Shown one piece after another: positions 1 to 8,423 of a stretch of 64,000 nt of DNA (within the stretch, counting starts at the first letter, position 1; every line of letters starts with the position of its first letter). The stretch is taken from NCBI RefSeq assembly GCF_042651565.1, contig NZ_JBHSDF010000003.1, one strand, 5' to 3'. The notes below the pieces were generated by a model. That model saw only the letters and a program-made list of their open reading frames with translations. It searched no databases and was not told where the DNA came from. The position numbers were made by a program, and so were the translations under genes. This stretch comes from Salinispirillum marinum. Its GTDB lineage: Bacteria > Pseudomonadota > Gammaproteobacteria > Pseudomonadales > Natronospirillaceae.

Positions 1-1062
1 ATCATCGAAATCACGCACCAGTGCACTGCTGTTAGCATCCGAGGCCTTAATCATTACCTGCTCGCCCTTGATAGCATTCAATACATCAATGAGATACGTT
101 ACGTTAAAGCCCACTTCTAAAGGATCGCCAACATAGTCCACCGCTAGATTTTCTTCAGCTTCTTCTTGTTCCGGGTTATTGGCCAAAACCTGAACATTAC
201 CTTCACTGAAATGGAGACGAACCCCACGATACTTTTCATTGGATAAAATGGCGGCACGTGACAGAACCATTTTGAAACTTTCTTTATCGGCAATGATTTC
301 TTTATCGCCACCGCGCGGTATTACCCGCTCATAATCTGGGAACTTGCCGTCCACCAATTTGGTCGTAAAGGTATATTGATCCAGTGTGGCACGCATGTGA
401 TTGGGAGTCAGTTCCAACGCAATCGGGGTTTCCGAATCTTCCACAATACGCTGTAGCTCAAGAATACCTTTACGCGGCACAATAACCTGTGCATGTGGAA
501 CGCTGTTCTCCAACGGTGTTAACGCCATCGCTAACCGGTGGCCGTCGGTCGCCACTGACCGTAACTGTTTGTCTTTCAGTTCCAATAACATACCGTTCAA
601 ATAGTAACGAACGTCCTGAACCGCCATCGCAAAGGTGGTGGAATCGATAACTTTGCGCAACACACGCTGTGGCAAGGTGACCGGTTGTGTGGCTTCATCA
701 GTTTGAATATTGGGAAACTCAACCGCCGGCAAGGTCGATAAATTGTAACGGCTACGACCGGACTTAATAATCACACGATCACCTTCTAATACCAGATTCA
801 ACACCGACTCCGCCGGTAATGATCGACAGATATCGAGCAACTTCTTCGCTGGTAACGTAATCGCGCTATGTGCACTCTCTGACAGTAAAGGAACCCGGGC
901 CACCAGTTCCACTTCTAAATCGGTACCAGTCAGCGTCAGGACATCGCCTTCAACTTCCAAGAGCACATTGGCCAATATGGCGAGTGTATTGCGTTTCTCC
1001 ACTACCCCTGCAACGAATTGCAAGGGTTTGAGGAGTTCTTCTCGGGAAACTTGTAAATTCAT
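1..1062 (-). CDS. dnaN: DNA polymerase III beta sliding clamp, C-terminus cut by window edge
   Basis: Encodes the ring-shaped processivity clamp that tethers DNA polymerase III to the template. The reverse strand reads MNLQVSREELLKPLQ from the ATG at 1062 and stays open for 354 codons to the left edge, so only about the last dozen residues are missing compared with the usual 366-368. Recognisable stretches include VATDGHRLAMA in the middle domain and FPDYERVIPRGG in the second half. It lies 18 bp downstream of dnaA on the same strand, the classic dnaA-dnaN operon order, and is probably co-transcribed with it. The identification is firm; the stop codon is outside the window. Confidence 0.97.
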   Translation of the reverse strand, partial: MNLQVSREELLKPLQFVAGVVEKRNTLAILANVLLEVEGDVLTLTGTDLEVELVARVPLLSESAHSAITLPAKKLLDICRSLPAESVLNLVLEGDRVIIKSGRSRYNLSTLPAVEFPNIQTDEATQPVTLPQRVLRKVIDSTTFAMAVQDVRYYLNGMLLELKDKQLRSVATDGHRLAMALTPLENSVPHAQVIVPRKGILELQRIVEDSETPIALELTPNHMRATLDQYTFTTKLVDGKFPDYERVIPRGGDKEIIADKESFKMVLSRAAILSNEKYRGVRLHFSEGNVQVLANNPEQEEAEENLAVDYVGDPLEVGFNVTYLIDVLNAIKGEQVMIKASDANSSALVRDFDD

Positions 1063-1080
1063 GTCCTTCTCTCGACTCGG

Positions 1081-2511
1081 TTAGCTGGTCAATGATCGGT
1101 GTATTTTCGCATAATCTTCACGAAGTTCCGACGATGTTTCCAATAACTCTTTCACCTTTCTGCAGGCATGCAATACCGTGGTGTGATCTCGACCACCAAA
1201 TGCACCACCAATTTCCGGTAAACTGTGCGACGTGAGTTCTTTCGCCAGTGCCATGGCCATTTGTCGAGGCCGTGCAACGGAACGACTACGGCGCTTTGAC
1301 AACAAATCATTGATCTTAATGTTGTAGTACTCGGCAACCATACGTTGGATGTTATCAATGGAGATTTGCTTGTCTTGCGCAGCGAGCAAATCTTTCAACG
1401 TATCTTTGATAAACCCAAGCGTAATGCGGCTGCGCGTGAACTGCGCATTGGCGATCACCCGCTTTAATGCACCTTCCAACTCACGTACGTTCGATTGAAT
1501 GCGTTGGGCAATAAAAAACGCCGCCTCGTCCGACAAGCGAACCTTTTCCCGTTCGGCCTTCTTCTTTAAGATCGCCACCCGCGTTTCAAGATCCGGCGGT
1601 TCGACAGCTACCGTTAAGCCCCAGGAAAAACGGGACTTCAACCGATCTTCTAAACCATCCATCTCTTTCGGGAAGCGGTCACAGGTCAATATAACCTGTT
1701 GGTTACCTTCCAAAAGCGCATTGAAGGTATGAAAGAATTCTTCCTGTGTCCGATCTTTCCCGGAAAAAAACTGAATATCGTCTATTAACAGCGCATCCAG
1801 ACTGCGATAGAACCGCTTGAAATCATTCATCGCGCCTTGTTGTAAGGCCTTTACCATATCCGCCACAAAACGTTCCGAGTGGATATACAGCACCCGCGCA
1901 TGTTGGTTGCGTTGCACCACCTCATTACCAATAGCATGCATCAAGTGCGTTTTCCCTAATCCCACTCCGCCGTAGATGAATAGGGGGTTATAACCACCCC
2001 CTTCATTCGCTGCGACTTGCTTCGATGCCGCCAACGCCATTTGGTTCGCTTTACCTTCTACAAAGCTGCTAAAGGTAAAACCGGGGTTTAAAAAGCTGTG
2101 ATGCCGCAAACCACCTTCAACCCGCACATTCGGATTACCACCACCTACTCGGGTATTGGGTTCTCCATTAAATGCCCCACTCACTGCTTCCTTACTGCTG
2201 GGGGATGGCATCGATGCAACCGAGGGTACTGAGTCAGTAGCGCGGCGGTGAACCGCATTCGGCTTCGATTGATCGCCCATACGAACATCCACCAGAAAGC
2301 CGGGGTTCTCACTGACTTCTTTCGCCAGCTGAGCGATTCTATCCAAATACTTGTCGCGCACCCAATCCGCTACAAAGCGATTCGGTGCAACCAGAATCAA
2401 CCCCTGAGCATCCTCTTCACACTGCAGCCGCTTGATCCAGGTCGCGTATTGTTGCGGTGGCAACTCCGCTTCCAACACCGAACTGCATGTTTGCCAAACC
2501 AAATCCGTCAC
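1081..2511 (-). CDS. dnaA: Chromosomal replication initiator DnaA
   Basis: Initiator ATPase that binds DnaA boxes and melts the origin. The 476-residue protein has the N-terminal DnaB/DiaA-interaction domain (about 1-80), a variable linker (about 85-135), an AAA+ domain with Walker A GGVGLGKTH near residues 181-189 and Walker B LLIDDIQFF near 240, and a C-terminal helix-turn-helix domain with the signature GGRDHTTVLHACRKV. The length is normal for gammaproteobacteria. It is transcribed away from the oriC-like spacer, which carries DnaA boxes close to its start (nearest at 2529-2537), so autoregulation is likely. dnaN follows 18 bp downstream. Confidence 0.98.
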   Translation of the reverse strand: MTDLVWQTCSSVLEAELPPQQYATWIKRLQCEEDAQGLILVAPNRFVADWVRDKYLDRIAQLAKEVSENPGFLVDVRMGDQSKPNAVHRRATDSVPSVASMPSPSSKEAVSGAFNGEPNTRVGGGNPNVRVEGGLRHHSFLNPGFTFSSFVEGKANQMALAASKQVAANEGGGYNPLFIYGGVGLGKTHLMHAIGNEVVQRNQHARVLYIHSERFVADMVKALQQGAMNDFKRFYRSLDALLIDDIQFFSGKDRTQEEFFHTFNALLEGNQQVILTCDRFPKEMDGLEDRLKSRFSWGLTVAVEPPDLETRVAILKKKAEREKVRLSDEAAFFIAQRIQSNVRELEGALKRVIANAQFTRSRITLGFIKDTLKDLLAAQDKQISIDNIQRMVAEYYNIKINDLLSKRRSRSVARPRQMAMALAKELTSHSLPEIGGAFGGRDHTTVLHACRKVKELLETSSELREDYAKIHRSLTS

Positions 2512-2967
2512 TCATGTACTCCATAATCTGTGTATAACCTGTGTCTAACGAAGGGAAAACGTCAGGATATCCGGTGCATAAAAGGGCGGCAAATTCAGCC
2601 TGTGGACAGTATGCCAGTTTATCCCCAACCAATCCACCGACCATACGCAGGTATCTGACCCCTTATCCACGCTTTAACCAACCCTTAGGTCGCCCGTAAC
2701 GTCTAGCTTAAAGCCGTTTATCCACAGAAAATGCGTGCACTAATAATAACCATAACAACAAAGTTCTAAATACATAAAACATATAAGAACAATAAAGTTA
2801 AACACTGTCCTGGTGAACGATGACCTGCATTAAAATATCCTTGCTAGACTGCCTAGCATCAGCTAGAATCCCGCATCCAAATTTTGGTCAATCCACGCTT
2901 AATGTCGTTGTAACCTAAAACGAATTAATCGTGAGTAACGAATTCTCCAACGAAGTGAGACGACATC
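2512..2967. other. Probable chromosomal replication origin (oriC) between dnaA and rpmH
   Basis: This 456-bp gene-free spacer has the features of an origin. Matches to the DnaA box TTATNCACA lie at 2529-2537 (minus strand, TTATACACA, exact), 2619-2627 (TTATCCCCA, one mismatch), 2663-2671 (TTATCCACG, one mismatch) and 2718-2726 (TTATCCACA, exact). Directly after the last box, 2741-2806 is a strongly AT-rich tract suitable as a DNA-unwinding element. The dnaA/rpmH position matches the known origin of pseudomonads. Calling it the active origin is inference from these signals and from synteny. Confidence 0.75.
2841..2869 (+). promoter_or_regulatory. Candidate sigma-70 promoter for rpmH-rnpA-yidC-mnmE
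   Basis: TTGCTA at 2841-2846 and TAGAAT at 2864-2869 are separated by exactly 17 bp, giving four of six matches at -35 and five of six at -10. Transcription would start near 2876, about 90 bases before the rpmH start codon. It lies at the edge of the oriC-like region and reads away from dnaA. Confidence 0.5.
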
Positions 2968-3102
2968 ATGAAAAGAACATTTCAACCCAGTGTTCTGAAA
3001 CGTAAACGTACCCACGGCTTCCGTGCACGTATGGCTACCAAGAACGGACGTAAAGTTTTAGCAGCTCGTCGTGCAAAGGGCCGCAAGGTATTGTGCGCTT
3101 AA
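2968..3102 (+). CDS. rpmH: 50S ribosomal protein L34
   Basis: A 44-residue, very basic protein beginning MKRTFQPSVLKRKRTHGF, the hallmark of bacterial L34, a small component of the large ribosomal subunit. The ending RRAKGRKVLCA differs slightly from the common RAKGRxRLxx tail. It is followed after 6 bp by rnpA, the universal rpmH-rnpA pair, which suggests co-transcription and coupled translation. The upstream spacer carries a plausible promoter at 2841-2869. Confidence 0.98.
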   Translation: MKRTFQPSVLKRKRTHGFRARMATKNGRKVLAARRAKGRKVLCA

Positions 3103-3108
3103 GTCTCA

Positions 3109-3513
3109 ATGACTGAGCTCATCACGACGACCTACGGGTTTCCTCGGACAAAGCGCTTGCTGACCGCCGGGGATTTCCGTACGGTCTTTGACCGTGCAAC
3201 GGTTAAAGCAGGTACTGCAGAGTTATTTCTTTTGGCGACCCCCGCCACTGAATTTACTACCCCTCGAATTGGTTTCATCATCTCGCGTAAAAATGTCCGA
3301 CGAGCGGTTGCCCGTAATCGTATCAAACGTATTGTACGAGAACAGTTCAGGCACCTCCCAAAAGACTATCCATCCTTTGATATCATTGTGATGGCTCGCA
3401 AAGGGGCTGATCGCTTGGAACCCAAAACCTTGCATAGCACAGTTAGCTACCTGTTCAACAAACTTAATAAACGCATAAAGGCTGCTCCAAAGCACAGTTC
3501 CGCTTCCCAATAG
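3109..3513 (+). CDS. rnpA: Ribonuclease P protein component
   Basis: Basic protein cofactor of RNase P, which helps the catalytic RNA bind pre-tRNA and remove its 5' leader. The 134 residues contain the family signature ARNRIKRIVRE (the RNR motif) near residues 67-77, preceded by RIGFIISRKNVRRAV. Start ATG 3109 is 6 bp after rpmH. In many gammaproteobacteria yidD lies between rnpA and yidC, but here only 57 bp separate the rnpA stop from the yidC start and no yidD reading frame is present. Confidence 0.97.
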   Translation: MTELITTTYGFPRTKRLLTAGDFRTVFDRATVKAGTAELFLLATPATEFTTPRIGFIISRKNVRRAVARNRIKRIVREQFRHLPKDYPSFDIIVMARKGADRLEPKTLHSTVSYLFNKLNKRIKAAPKHSSASQ

Positions 3514-3570
3514 CGGCTGTACTCGGTAGCATACCGCCCATCTTTTTTCATGCTTGTAATAGGTAAACTT

Positions 3571-5250
3571 ATGGATTGGCGACGCGCGCTCCCCATAGTT
3601 GGTCTGGCTATTGTCAGCTATATGCTGGTACTCAGTTGGTCTGAATTCGAATCATCTGCCCAATCAACCGGGCAAACGGCTACGGCCACAACGTCACCCA
3701 ATGTCGCGAATGATGATGTAGGGGTGCAATTTTTTGACGGTGGTAATACCAGCAGCGGTGAAACTGCGCCGTCATTTACGCCCGTCAATGATCAAAATGC
3801 CGCAATCACCATAGAAACCGATTCGGTCATTGCTACCGTGCAACTGCAAGGTGGTGATATCACAGAGTTAGCGCTTAAGCGGCACACGGTCAAAGTGGAC
3901 AGCGATGAGCCGTTGCGTATTCTCGAAACCAATGCCATGCGTACGTACATCGCACAGAGTGGTTTGATTGATGCTAATGGCGAGTTCATCACCCGGTCTG
4001 GGCAATACAGCGCACCCGCCAGTCGTTTTGAAATGTCAGAAGGACAGAACACCTTGCGTGTTCCGTTAACCTTGACCTTAGACAATGGCTCGATTCTGAC
4101 TAAAACACTGGTATTCACCCGTGGCGAATATGTAATCGACGTTGAATTTGCACTCGTAAACAATGCCGAAGCCGAAAATCGCTACTCCTTGTATGGCACC
4201 TTGCGCCGTGATCGTAGTCCAGACAGTGCCGAACGTCAGGGCTTTGCTATGGCCTCTTATTTGGGTGTAGCGACGACCACGGATGAAGACCGTTACCGTA
4301 AAGTAACCTTCAATGATATGGATGAAAGTGCCTTTACCACACAAAAATTCGGTGGTTGGATTGCCTTCCTCCAGCATTATTTCGTGAGTGCGTGGGTACC
4401 ACCACAAAATGAAACCCACCGCTATCAGGCACGCAATGTTAACGGTTTTTATGTCGCCGGGTTCTCATCGTCATCCAAGTCCGTAGCACCTGGTGAACAG
4501 CAGGAGTGGTCAACCCAATTGTACGTAGGACCAAAATATCAGGACGATTTGAATGAATTGGCGGAGTTCCTCGGCTTAACCGTTGACTACGGTTGGCTAT
4601 GGTGGGCAGCCCAGCCCCTGTTCCAGCTAATGACCTTTATCCATGGTTTTGCGGGAAACTGGGGTCTAACCATCATTTTGCTCACCCTGACCGTGAAAAT
4701 CATCTTTTCACCGCTCAGTGCTGCCAGCTACCGTTCTATGGCACGCATGCGTAAGTTCGCGCCAAAACTGGCGAAGCTAAAAGACATGTACGGCGACGAC
4801 CGGCAGAAAATCGCCCAAGAAACCATGAAACTGTACAAGAAAGAGAAGATAAACCCACTCGGCGGCTGCTTACCCATGTTGGTGCAGATGCCCGTGTTTA
4901 TCGCGCTGTACTGGGTATTTATGGAAAGTGTGGAGTTGCGGCATTCGCCGTTTATCTTTTGGTTGACCGACCTATCAACGCGCGACCCGTACTTTATACT
5001 GCCGTTGTTGTTTGGTGCATCCATGTTTATCCAAATGCAATTGGGTACACAACCGACGGATCCAACCCAACAGAAAGTCATGAAGTTCATGCCGATCATC
5101 TTCACGGCCATGTTCTTACTGTTCCCTTCTGGTTTGGTGCTGTATTGGGTAGTCAACAACACCCTGTCGATTTCCCAGCAGCAATACATTAACTGGCGGG
5201 TAGAAAAAGAAGACGCTGAAAAAGCGGCGGCTAAACCCAACGCGAGTTAA
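3571..5250 (+). CDS. yidC: Membrane protein insertase YidC
   Basis: Inserts and folds inner-membrane proteins, alone or with SecYEG. I place the start at ATG 3571 (MDWRRALPIVGLAIV), which matches the family N-terminus and follows an AGG at good spacing; an in-frame ATG at 3550 would add seven atypical residues. The 559-residue protein has the N-terminal transmembrane helix, the large periplasmic beta-sandwich (about 60-340) and the conserved five-helix insertase core, with landmarks such as GLTIILLTLTVK and GGCLPMLVQMPVFIALY. The C-terminus is short and positively charged. mnmE follows 3 bp later. Confidence 0.97.
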   Translation: MDWRRALPIVGLAIVSYMLVLSWSEFESSAQSTGQTATATTSPNVANDDVGVQFFDGGNTSSGETAPSFTPVNDQNAAITIETDSVIATVQLQGGDITELALKRHTVKVDSDEPLRILETNAMRTYIAQSGLIDANGEFITRSGQYSAPASRFEMSEGQNTLRVPLTLTLDNGSILTKTLVFTRGEYVIDVEFALVNNAEAENRYSLYGTLRRDRSPDSAERQGFAMASYLGVATTTDEDRYRKVTFNDMDESAFTTQKFGGWIAFLQHYFVSAWVPPQNETHRYQARNVNGFYVAGFSSSSKSVAPGEQQEWSTQLYVGPKYQDDLNELAEFLGLTVDYGWLWWAAQPLFQLMTFIHGFAGNWGLTIILLTLTVKIIFSPLSAASYRSMARMRKFAPKLAKLKDMYGDDRQKIAQETMKLYKKEKINPLGGCLPMLVQMPVFIALYWVFMESVELRHSPFIFWLTDLSTRDPYFILPLLFGASMFIQMQLGTQPTDPTQQKVMKFMPIIFTAMFLLFPSGLVLYWVVNNTLSISQQQYINWRVEKEDAEKAAAKPNAS

Positions 5251-5253
5251 CCC

Positions 5254-6612
5254 ATGACTGCCACAGATACCATCTGTGCCATTGCCACGCCCCCTGGCCG
5301 AGGGGGTGTTGGCATTGTTCGCATTTCAGGCTCTAAATCCGTTGAGATCGCCGAGCAAATCGTTCAACACCCGCTAACGCCCCGATACGCACATTACGGT
5401 AACTTCTACGATGCGGAAGGCCGGGCGTTGGATCAAGGCATCGCACTGTTTTTCCCGAACCCCCACTCGTTTACCGGCGAAGATGTTTTGGAGCTCCAAG
5501 GCCACGGTGGACCCGTCATCATGGACTTGTTGTTACAACGCGTTATGGCGTGTGGCGCCCGCCTTGCACGGCCGGGTGAATTCAGCGAACGGGCCTTTCT
5601 AAACGATAAATTGGATTTAGCCCAGGCCGAAGCCATTGCCGATCTTATCGAAGCATCGTCCGAACAAGCGGCACGCAGTGCGGTGCGGTCTTTGCAGGGT
5701 GAGTTTTCCACAGCCATTCATGCCTTGGTTGAAGCCTGTATTCAACTGCGGATTTATGTCGAAGCAGCGATAGATTTCCCGGAAGAAGAAATCGATTTTT
5801 TAACCGACGGCCATGTCGGCCAACAATTAACGCGCCTTCAAACACAACTCCAGGAAACCTTAGCCACGGCGCAGCGCGGTACGCTGTTACAAGAAGGTAT
5901 GACGGTCGTGATTGCCGGGCGACCCAACGCTGGTAAATCCAGCTTGCTGAATGCCCTGTCCGGACAGGACTCAGCCATCGTCACGGACATTGCAGGCACC
6001 ACCCGCGACGTATTACGTGAATCCATACAGATAGATGGCTTGCCGTTGCATATCATAGATACCGCTGGTTTGCGTGACACCGCTGATCAGGTTGAACGTA
6101 TGGGTATCGAGCGGGCTTGGGCACAGATAGAAAAAGCCGATTTGGTACTCCTGATGGTCGACAGTCGTGCCGAGACGAACGCTGAGGCTATTACGGAACA
6201 AGCCAATTTATTGGCCCGCATCCGGGAGCAGGTGCCGGTACTGCTCATTCGCAATAAATGTGATCTAAGTGGTGAAGTACCGGGTTTGGCCAATGGTGAG
6301 CCTGACGTCATAACCCTCAGCGCGCGCGAACACTTGGGTCTGGAGGTGTTGCGTGACTATCTCAAGCGCATCATGGGCTATGACAACACCTTGGAAGGTG
6401 GGTTTATTGCTCGACGACGCCATTTAGATGCCTTGCAACGTGCCGCACTGGCCGTTGCCGATGCCGTATCTCAATTGCAGGGAGCGGCCGCGGGTGAATT
6501 GGTCGCGGAAGATCTGCGCATGGCACAAAACGCGTTAAATGAAATCACTGGTGCCTTCAGTTCGGATGACTTATTGGGGCGTATCTTCTCCAGTTTTTGC
6601 ATCGGCAAATAA
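5254..6612 (+). CDS. mnmE: tRNA uridine-5-carboxymethylaminomethyl(34) synthesis GTPase MnmE
   Basis: GTPase that with MnmG installs the cmnm5 group on the wobble uridine of certain tRNAs. The 452 residues show the N-terminal formyl-tetrahydrofolate-binding domain (start TICAIATPPGRGGVGIVRISG), a helical domain and an inserted Ras-like G domain with G1 GRPNAGKSS near 222, G2/G3 around DIAGTTRD and DTAGLRD, and G4 NKCD. The protein ends in FCIGK, the expected C-terminal Cys motif that takes part in catalysis. It is the last gene of the rpmH-rnpA-yidC-mnmE run. Confidence 0.98.
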   Translation: MTATDTICAIATPPGRGGVGIVRISGSKSVEIAEQIVQHPLTPRYAHYGNFYDAEGRALDQGIALFFPNPHSFTGEDVLELQGHGGPVIMDLLLQRVMACGARLARPGEFSERAFLNDKLDLAQAEAIADLIEASSEQAARSAVRSLQGEFSTAIHALVEACIQLRIYVEAAIDFPEEEIDFLTDGHVGQQLTRLQTQLQETLATAQRGTLLQEGMTVVIAGRPNAGKSSLLNALSGQDSAIVTDIAGTTRDVLRESIQIDGLPLHIIDTAGLRDTADQVERMGIERAWAQIEKADLVLLMVDSRAETNAEAITEQANLLARIREQVPVLLIRNKCDLSGEVPGLANGEPDVITLSAREHLGLEVLRDYLKRIMGYDNTLEGGFIARRRHLDALQRAALAVADAVSQLQGAAAGELVAEDLRMAQNALNEITGAFSSDDLLGRIFSSFCIGK

Positions 6613-6760
6613 CACATTTTCGGCGTTAATCTTCACTCTCTCTTCAAATTTTTTCTGACGGTATGGTCTAGTAATTCAGTAAAGCCGTATATAGGCCAAG
6701 TTAACCTAAGCGATATGGTCTATGCTGGGTTAGGTCATAAACCAATGTTAGGAGAAGACT
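6613..6760 (+). promoter_or_regulatory. Leader region upstream of pyp with a 9-bp direct repeat
   Basis: The 148 bp between mnmE and pyp hold no reading frame. TATGGTCTA occurs twice in the same orientation, at 6662-6670 and 6714-6722, 52 bp apart (close to five helical turns). ACCTAA at 6704-6709 and TTAGGT at 6730-6735 form a loose inverted repeat. I see no convincing -35/-10 pair. These may be regulator sites, but nothing proves it. A GGAG ribosome-binding site precedes the GTG start of pyp. Confidence 0.3.
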
Positions 6761-7138
6761 GTGGAAATTTTATCGTTCGGTTCGGACAATATTGAAAACA
6801 GCTTGGCTGCAATGGACAAGAATCAATTGGACAAAGTCGCCTTCGGTGCCATTCAATTGGATGCTCAAGGCAAAATTCTTAAATACAACGCTGCGGAAGG
6901 TGATATCACCGGTCGTAACCCCAATGATGTGATGGGTAAAAGCTTCTTTAAAGAAGTGGCGCCCTGCACCAACCGCCCGGAGTTTAAAGGCCGTTTCGAT
7001 GAAGGGGTAAAAAAAGGCGATCTGAACGTCATGTTTGAATACACCTTTGACTACGAAATGAAGCCTACCAAGGTTAAAGTGCACATGAAAAAAGCCTTGA
7101 GCGGCGACAGCTATTGGGTATTCGTAAAACGCCTGTAA
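6761..7138 (+). CDS. pyp: Photoactive yellow protein (PYP)
   Basis: Soluble blue-light receptor of the PAS fold that carries a p-coumaric acid chromophore on a cysteine. The 125-residue length equals that of the Halorhodospira halophila prototype, and the sequence aligns with it without gaps from memory. All chromophore-pocket residues are at the canonical numbers: Tyr42, Glu46, Thr50, Arg52 and the attachment Cys69 (in VAPCTNRPEF). The conserved end VKVHMKKALSGDSYWVFVKR is present. The start is GTG at 6761, read as Met, with a GGAG site just upstream. The ligase that activates its chromophore follows after 25 bp. Confidence 0.97.
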   Translation: MEILSFGSDNIENSLAAMDKNQLDKVAFGAIQLDAQGKILKYNAAEGDITGRNPNDVMGKSFFKEVAPCTNRPEFKGRFDEGVKKGDLNVMFEYTFDYEMKPTKVKVHMKKALSGDSYWVFVKRL

Positions 7139-7163
7139 GATCAACAACGTTTTAGAGATAGGT

Positions 7164-8423
7164 ATGAGCGACTTTGAGCTACGCGATACCGACCTTTTCG
7201 CAGTGCTGAAAGCGCTGCTGGCCGATGAGCTTAAACGTCTGCGGCGTGTGACAGAACAGGACAACTTTCCTGAAGATTGGGATCTGGACACGGTAATTCG
7301 TCCAGCGCACGCCGAATCCCCACCGATATCGTTGCAGGCGGATTCCCTGGAACGCTTTTCCCTTGCCACTCGCGTGGCTGATTTTTTCCAGATCCGCGAA
7401 AGCGGTCTAGAAGATTATTTATTGCGTTTCAACACCCTGGGTGAATGGGTTGAACTGATAAAAGAAGCCCGTGTTCGCGGGACCAAAAACCTGCTGTTTT
7501 TAACCTCGGGCAGCACGGGTGACCCCAAAGCCTGTTTGCAGAACTGGAATGATCTGGTCGAAGAGATGGCGTTCTTTCGTCAGGTATTAACCGAACAGAG
7601 CACAGGTTTAAGCTCCGTTAAGCGCATTATTGCCCTCAGTCCCTGTCACCATATTTACGGTTTCCTGTTTTCGGCCCTTTTGCCCAGTATTTTGGCGGTG
7701 CCGGTCGTCCGCGGATTATCTGCCTTCAGCATGGTGCAAGGGCGGCGCGTGCAAGCGGGCGATCTGGTGATTGGTTTCCCGTTTATTTGGAAGCAAATCA
7801 GCCGCAGCCAACAACCGTTTCCAAAGGGGGTTATGGGCATTACCTCAACCGGACCCTGTGACAAAGCTGTCGTCTTACAGTTGTTCAACCAAGGCATGGA
7901 ACAACTGATTGAAATATACGGCTCCAGTGAAACCAGTGGCTTGGGGTATCGCCTTCACCCCGACCACGCGTTTGAATTATTGCCACGTTGGCAACCCGTT
8001 GATGGACGCGCGGATACGCTGATGGACCGGCGCACGCACGTGCAGTTCCCGCTAAACGATCATCTTGCTTGGCAAACCGAACGGCAGTTTTTTCCGCAAG
8101 GCCGACGCGACCATGCGGTGCAGGTGGCGGGAACCAATGTCTTTCCTGAGGCAGTGGCTGAAAAGCTGCGCCAGCTACCCGAAGTTCAGGCGGTGACCGT
8201 GCGTTTGATGTCGGCTGCCGAAGGAGACCGGTTAAAGGCTTTTGTGGTGCCGGTAGACTCGACCGTTGCAGCAAGCGTGTTGCGGCAGCACTTAACATCT
8301 TGGTGCAAGACGCATCTATCCGCGGCCGAATGCCCACAGGTATTTACCTTTGGTGCAACCTTACCGCAGAATGCGATGGGTAAGGCAGCCGACTGGTCCA
8401 TCATTCATCAGCAGGATTCCTAG
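7164..8423 (+). CDS. pcl: 4-coumarate:CoA ligase, PYP-activation family
   Basis: Adenylate-forming enzyme expected to convert p-coumaric acid to its CoA thioester, the donor for attachment to PYP Cys69. The 419-residue protein is shorter than plant-type ligases (about 540), as is usual for the PYP-linked family. Visible motifs are the P-loop TSGSTGDPKA near 113-122, YGSSETSG near 252-259, GRRDHAVQVAGTNVFPE near 313 and the C-terminal PQNAMGK with the adenylation lysine near 407. The usual TGD motif is not obvious. It lies 25 bp after pyp and abuts the parvulin gene, so one operon is likely. No tyrosine ammonia-lyase gene accompanies it. Confidence 0.9.
   Translation: MSDFELRDTDLFAVLKALLADELKRLRRVTEQDNFPEDWDLDTVIRPAHAESPPISLQADSLERFSLATRVADFFQIRESGLEDYLLRFNTLGEWVELIKEARVRGTKNLLFLTSGSTGDPKACLQNWNDLVEEMAFFRQVLTEQSTGLSSVKRIIALSPCHHIYGFLFSALLPSILAVPVVRGLSAFSMVQGRRVQAGDLVIGFPFIWKQISRSQQPFPKGVMGITSTGPCDKAVVLQLFNQGMEQLIEIYGSSETSGLGYRLHPDHAFELLPRWQPVDGRADTLMDRRTHVQFPLNDHLAWQTERQFFPQGRRDHAVQVAGTNVFPEAVAEKLRQLPEVQAVTVRLMSAAEGDRLKAFVVPVDSTVAASVLRQHLTSWCKTHLSAAECPQVFTFGATLPQNAMGKAADWSIIHQQDS

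Noticed and set aside
6770..7369. 199-codon minus-strand frame over pyp and pcl
   Set aside because: It is the antisense of two well-recognised genes, has no family resemblance, and its composition mirrors the sense codons.
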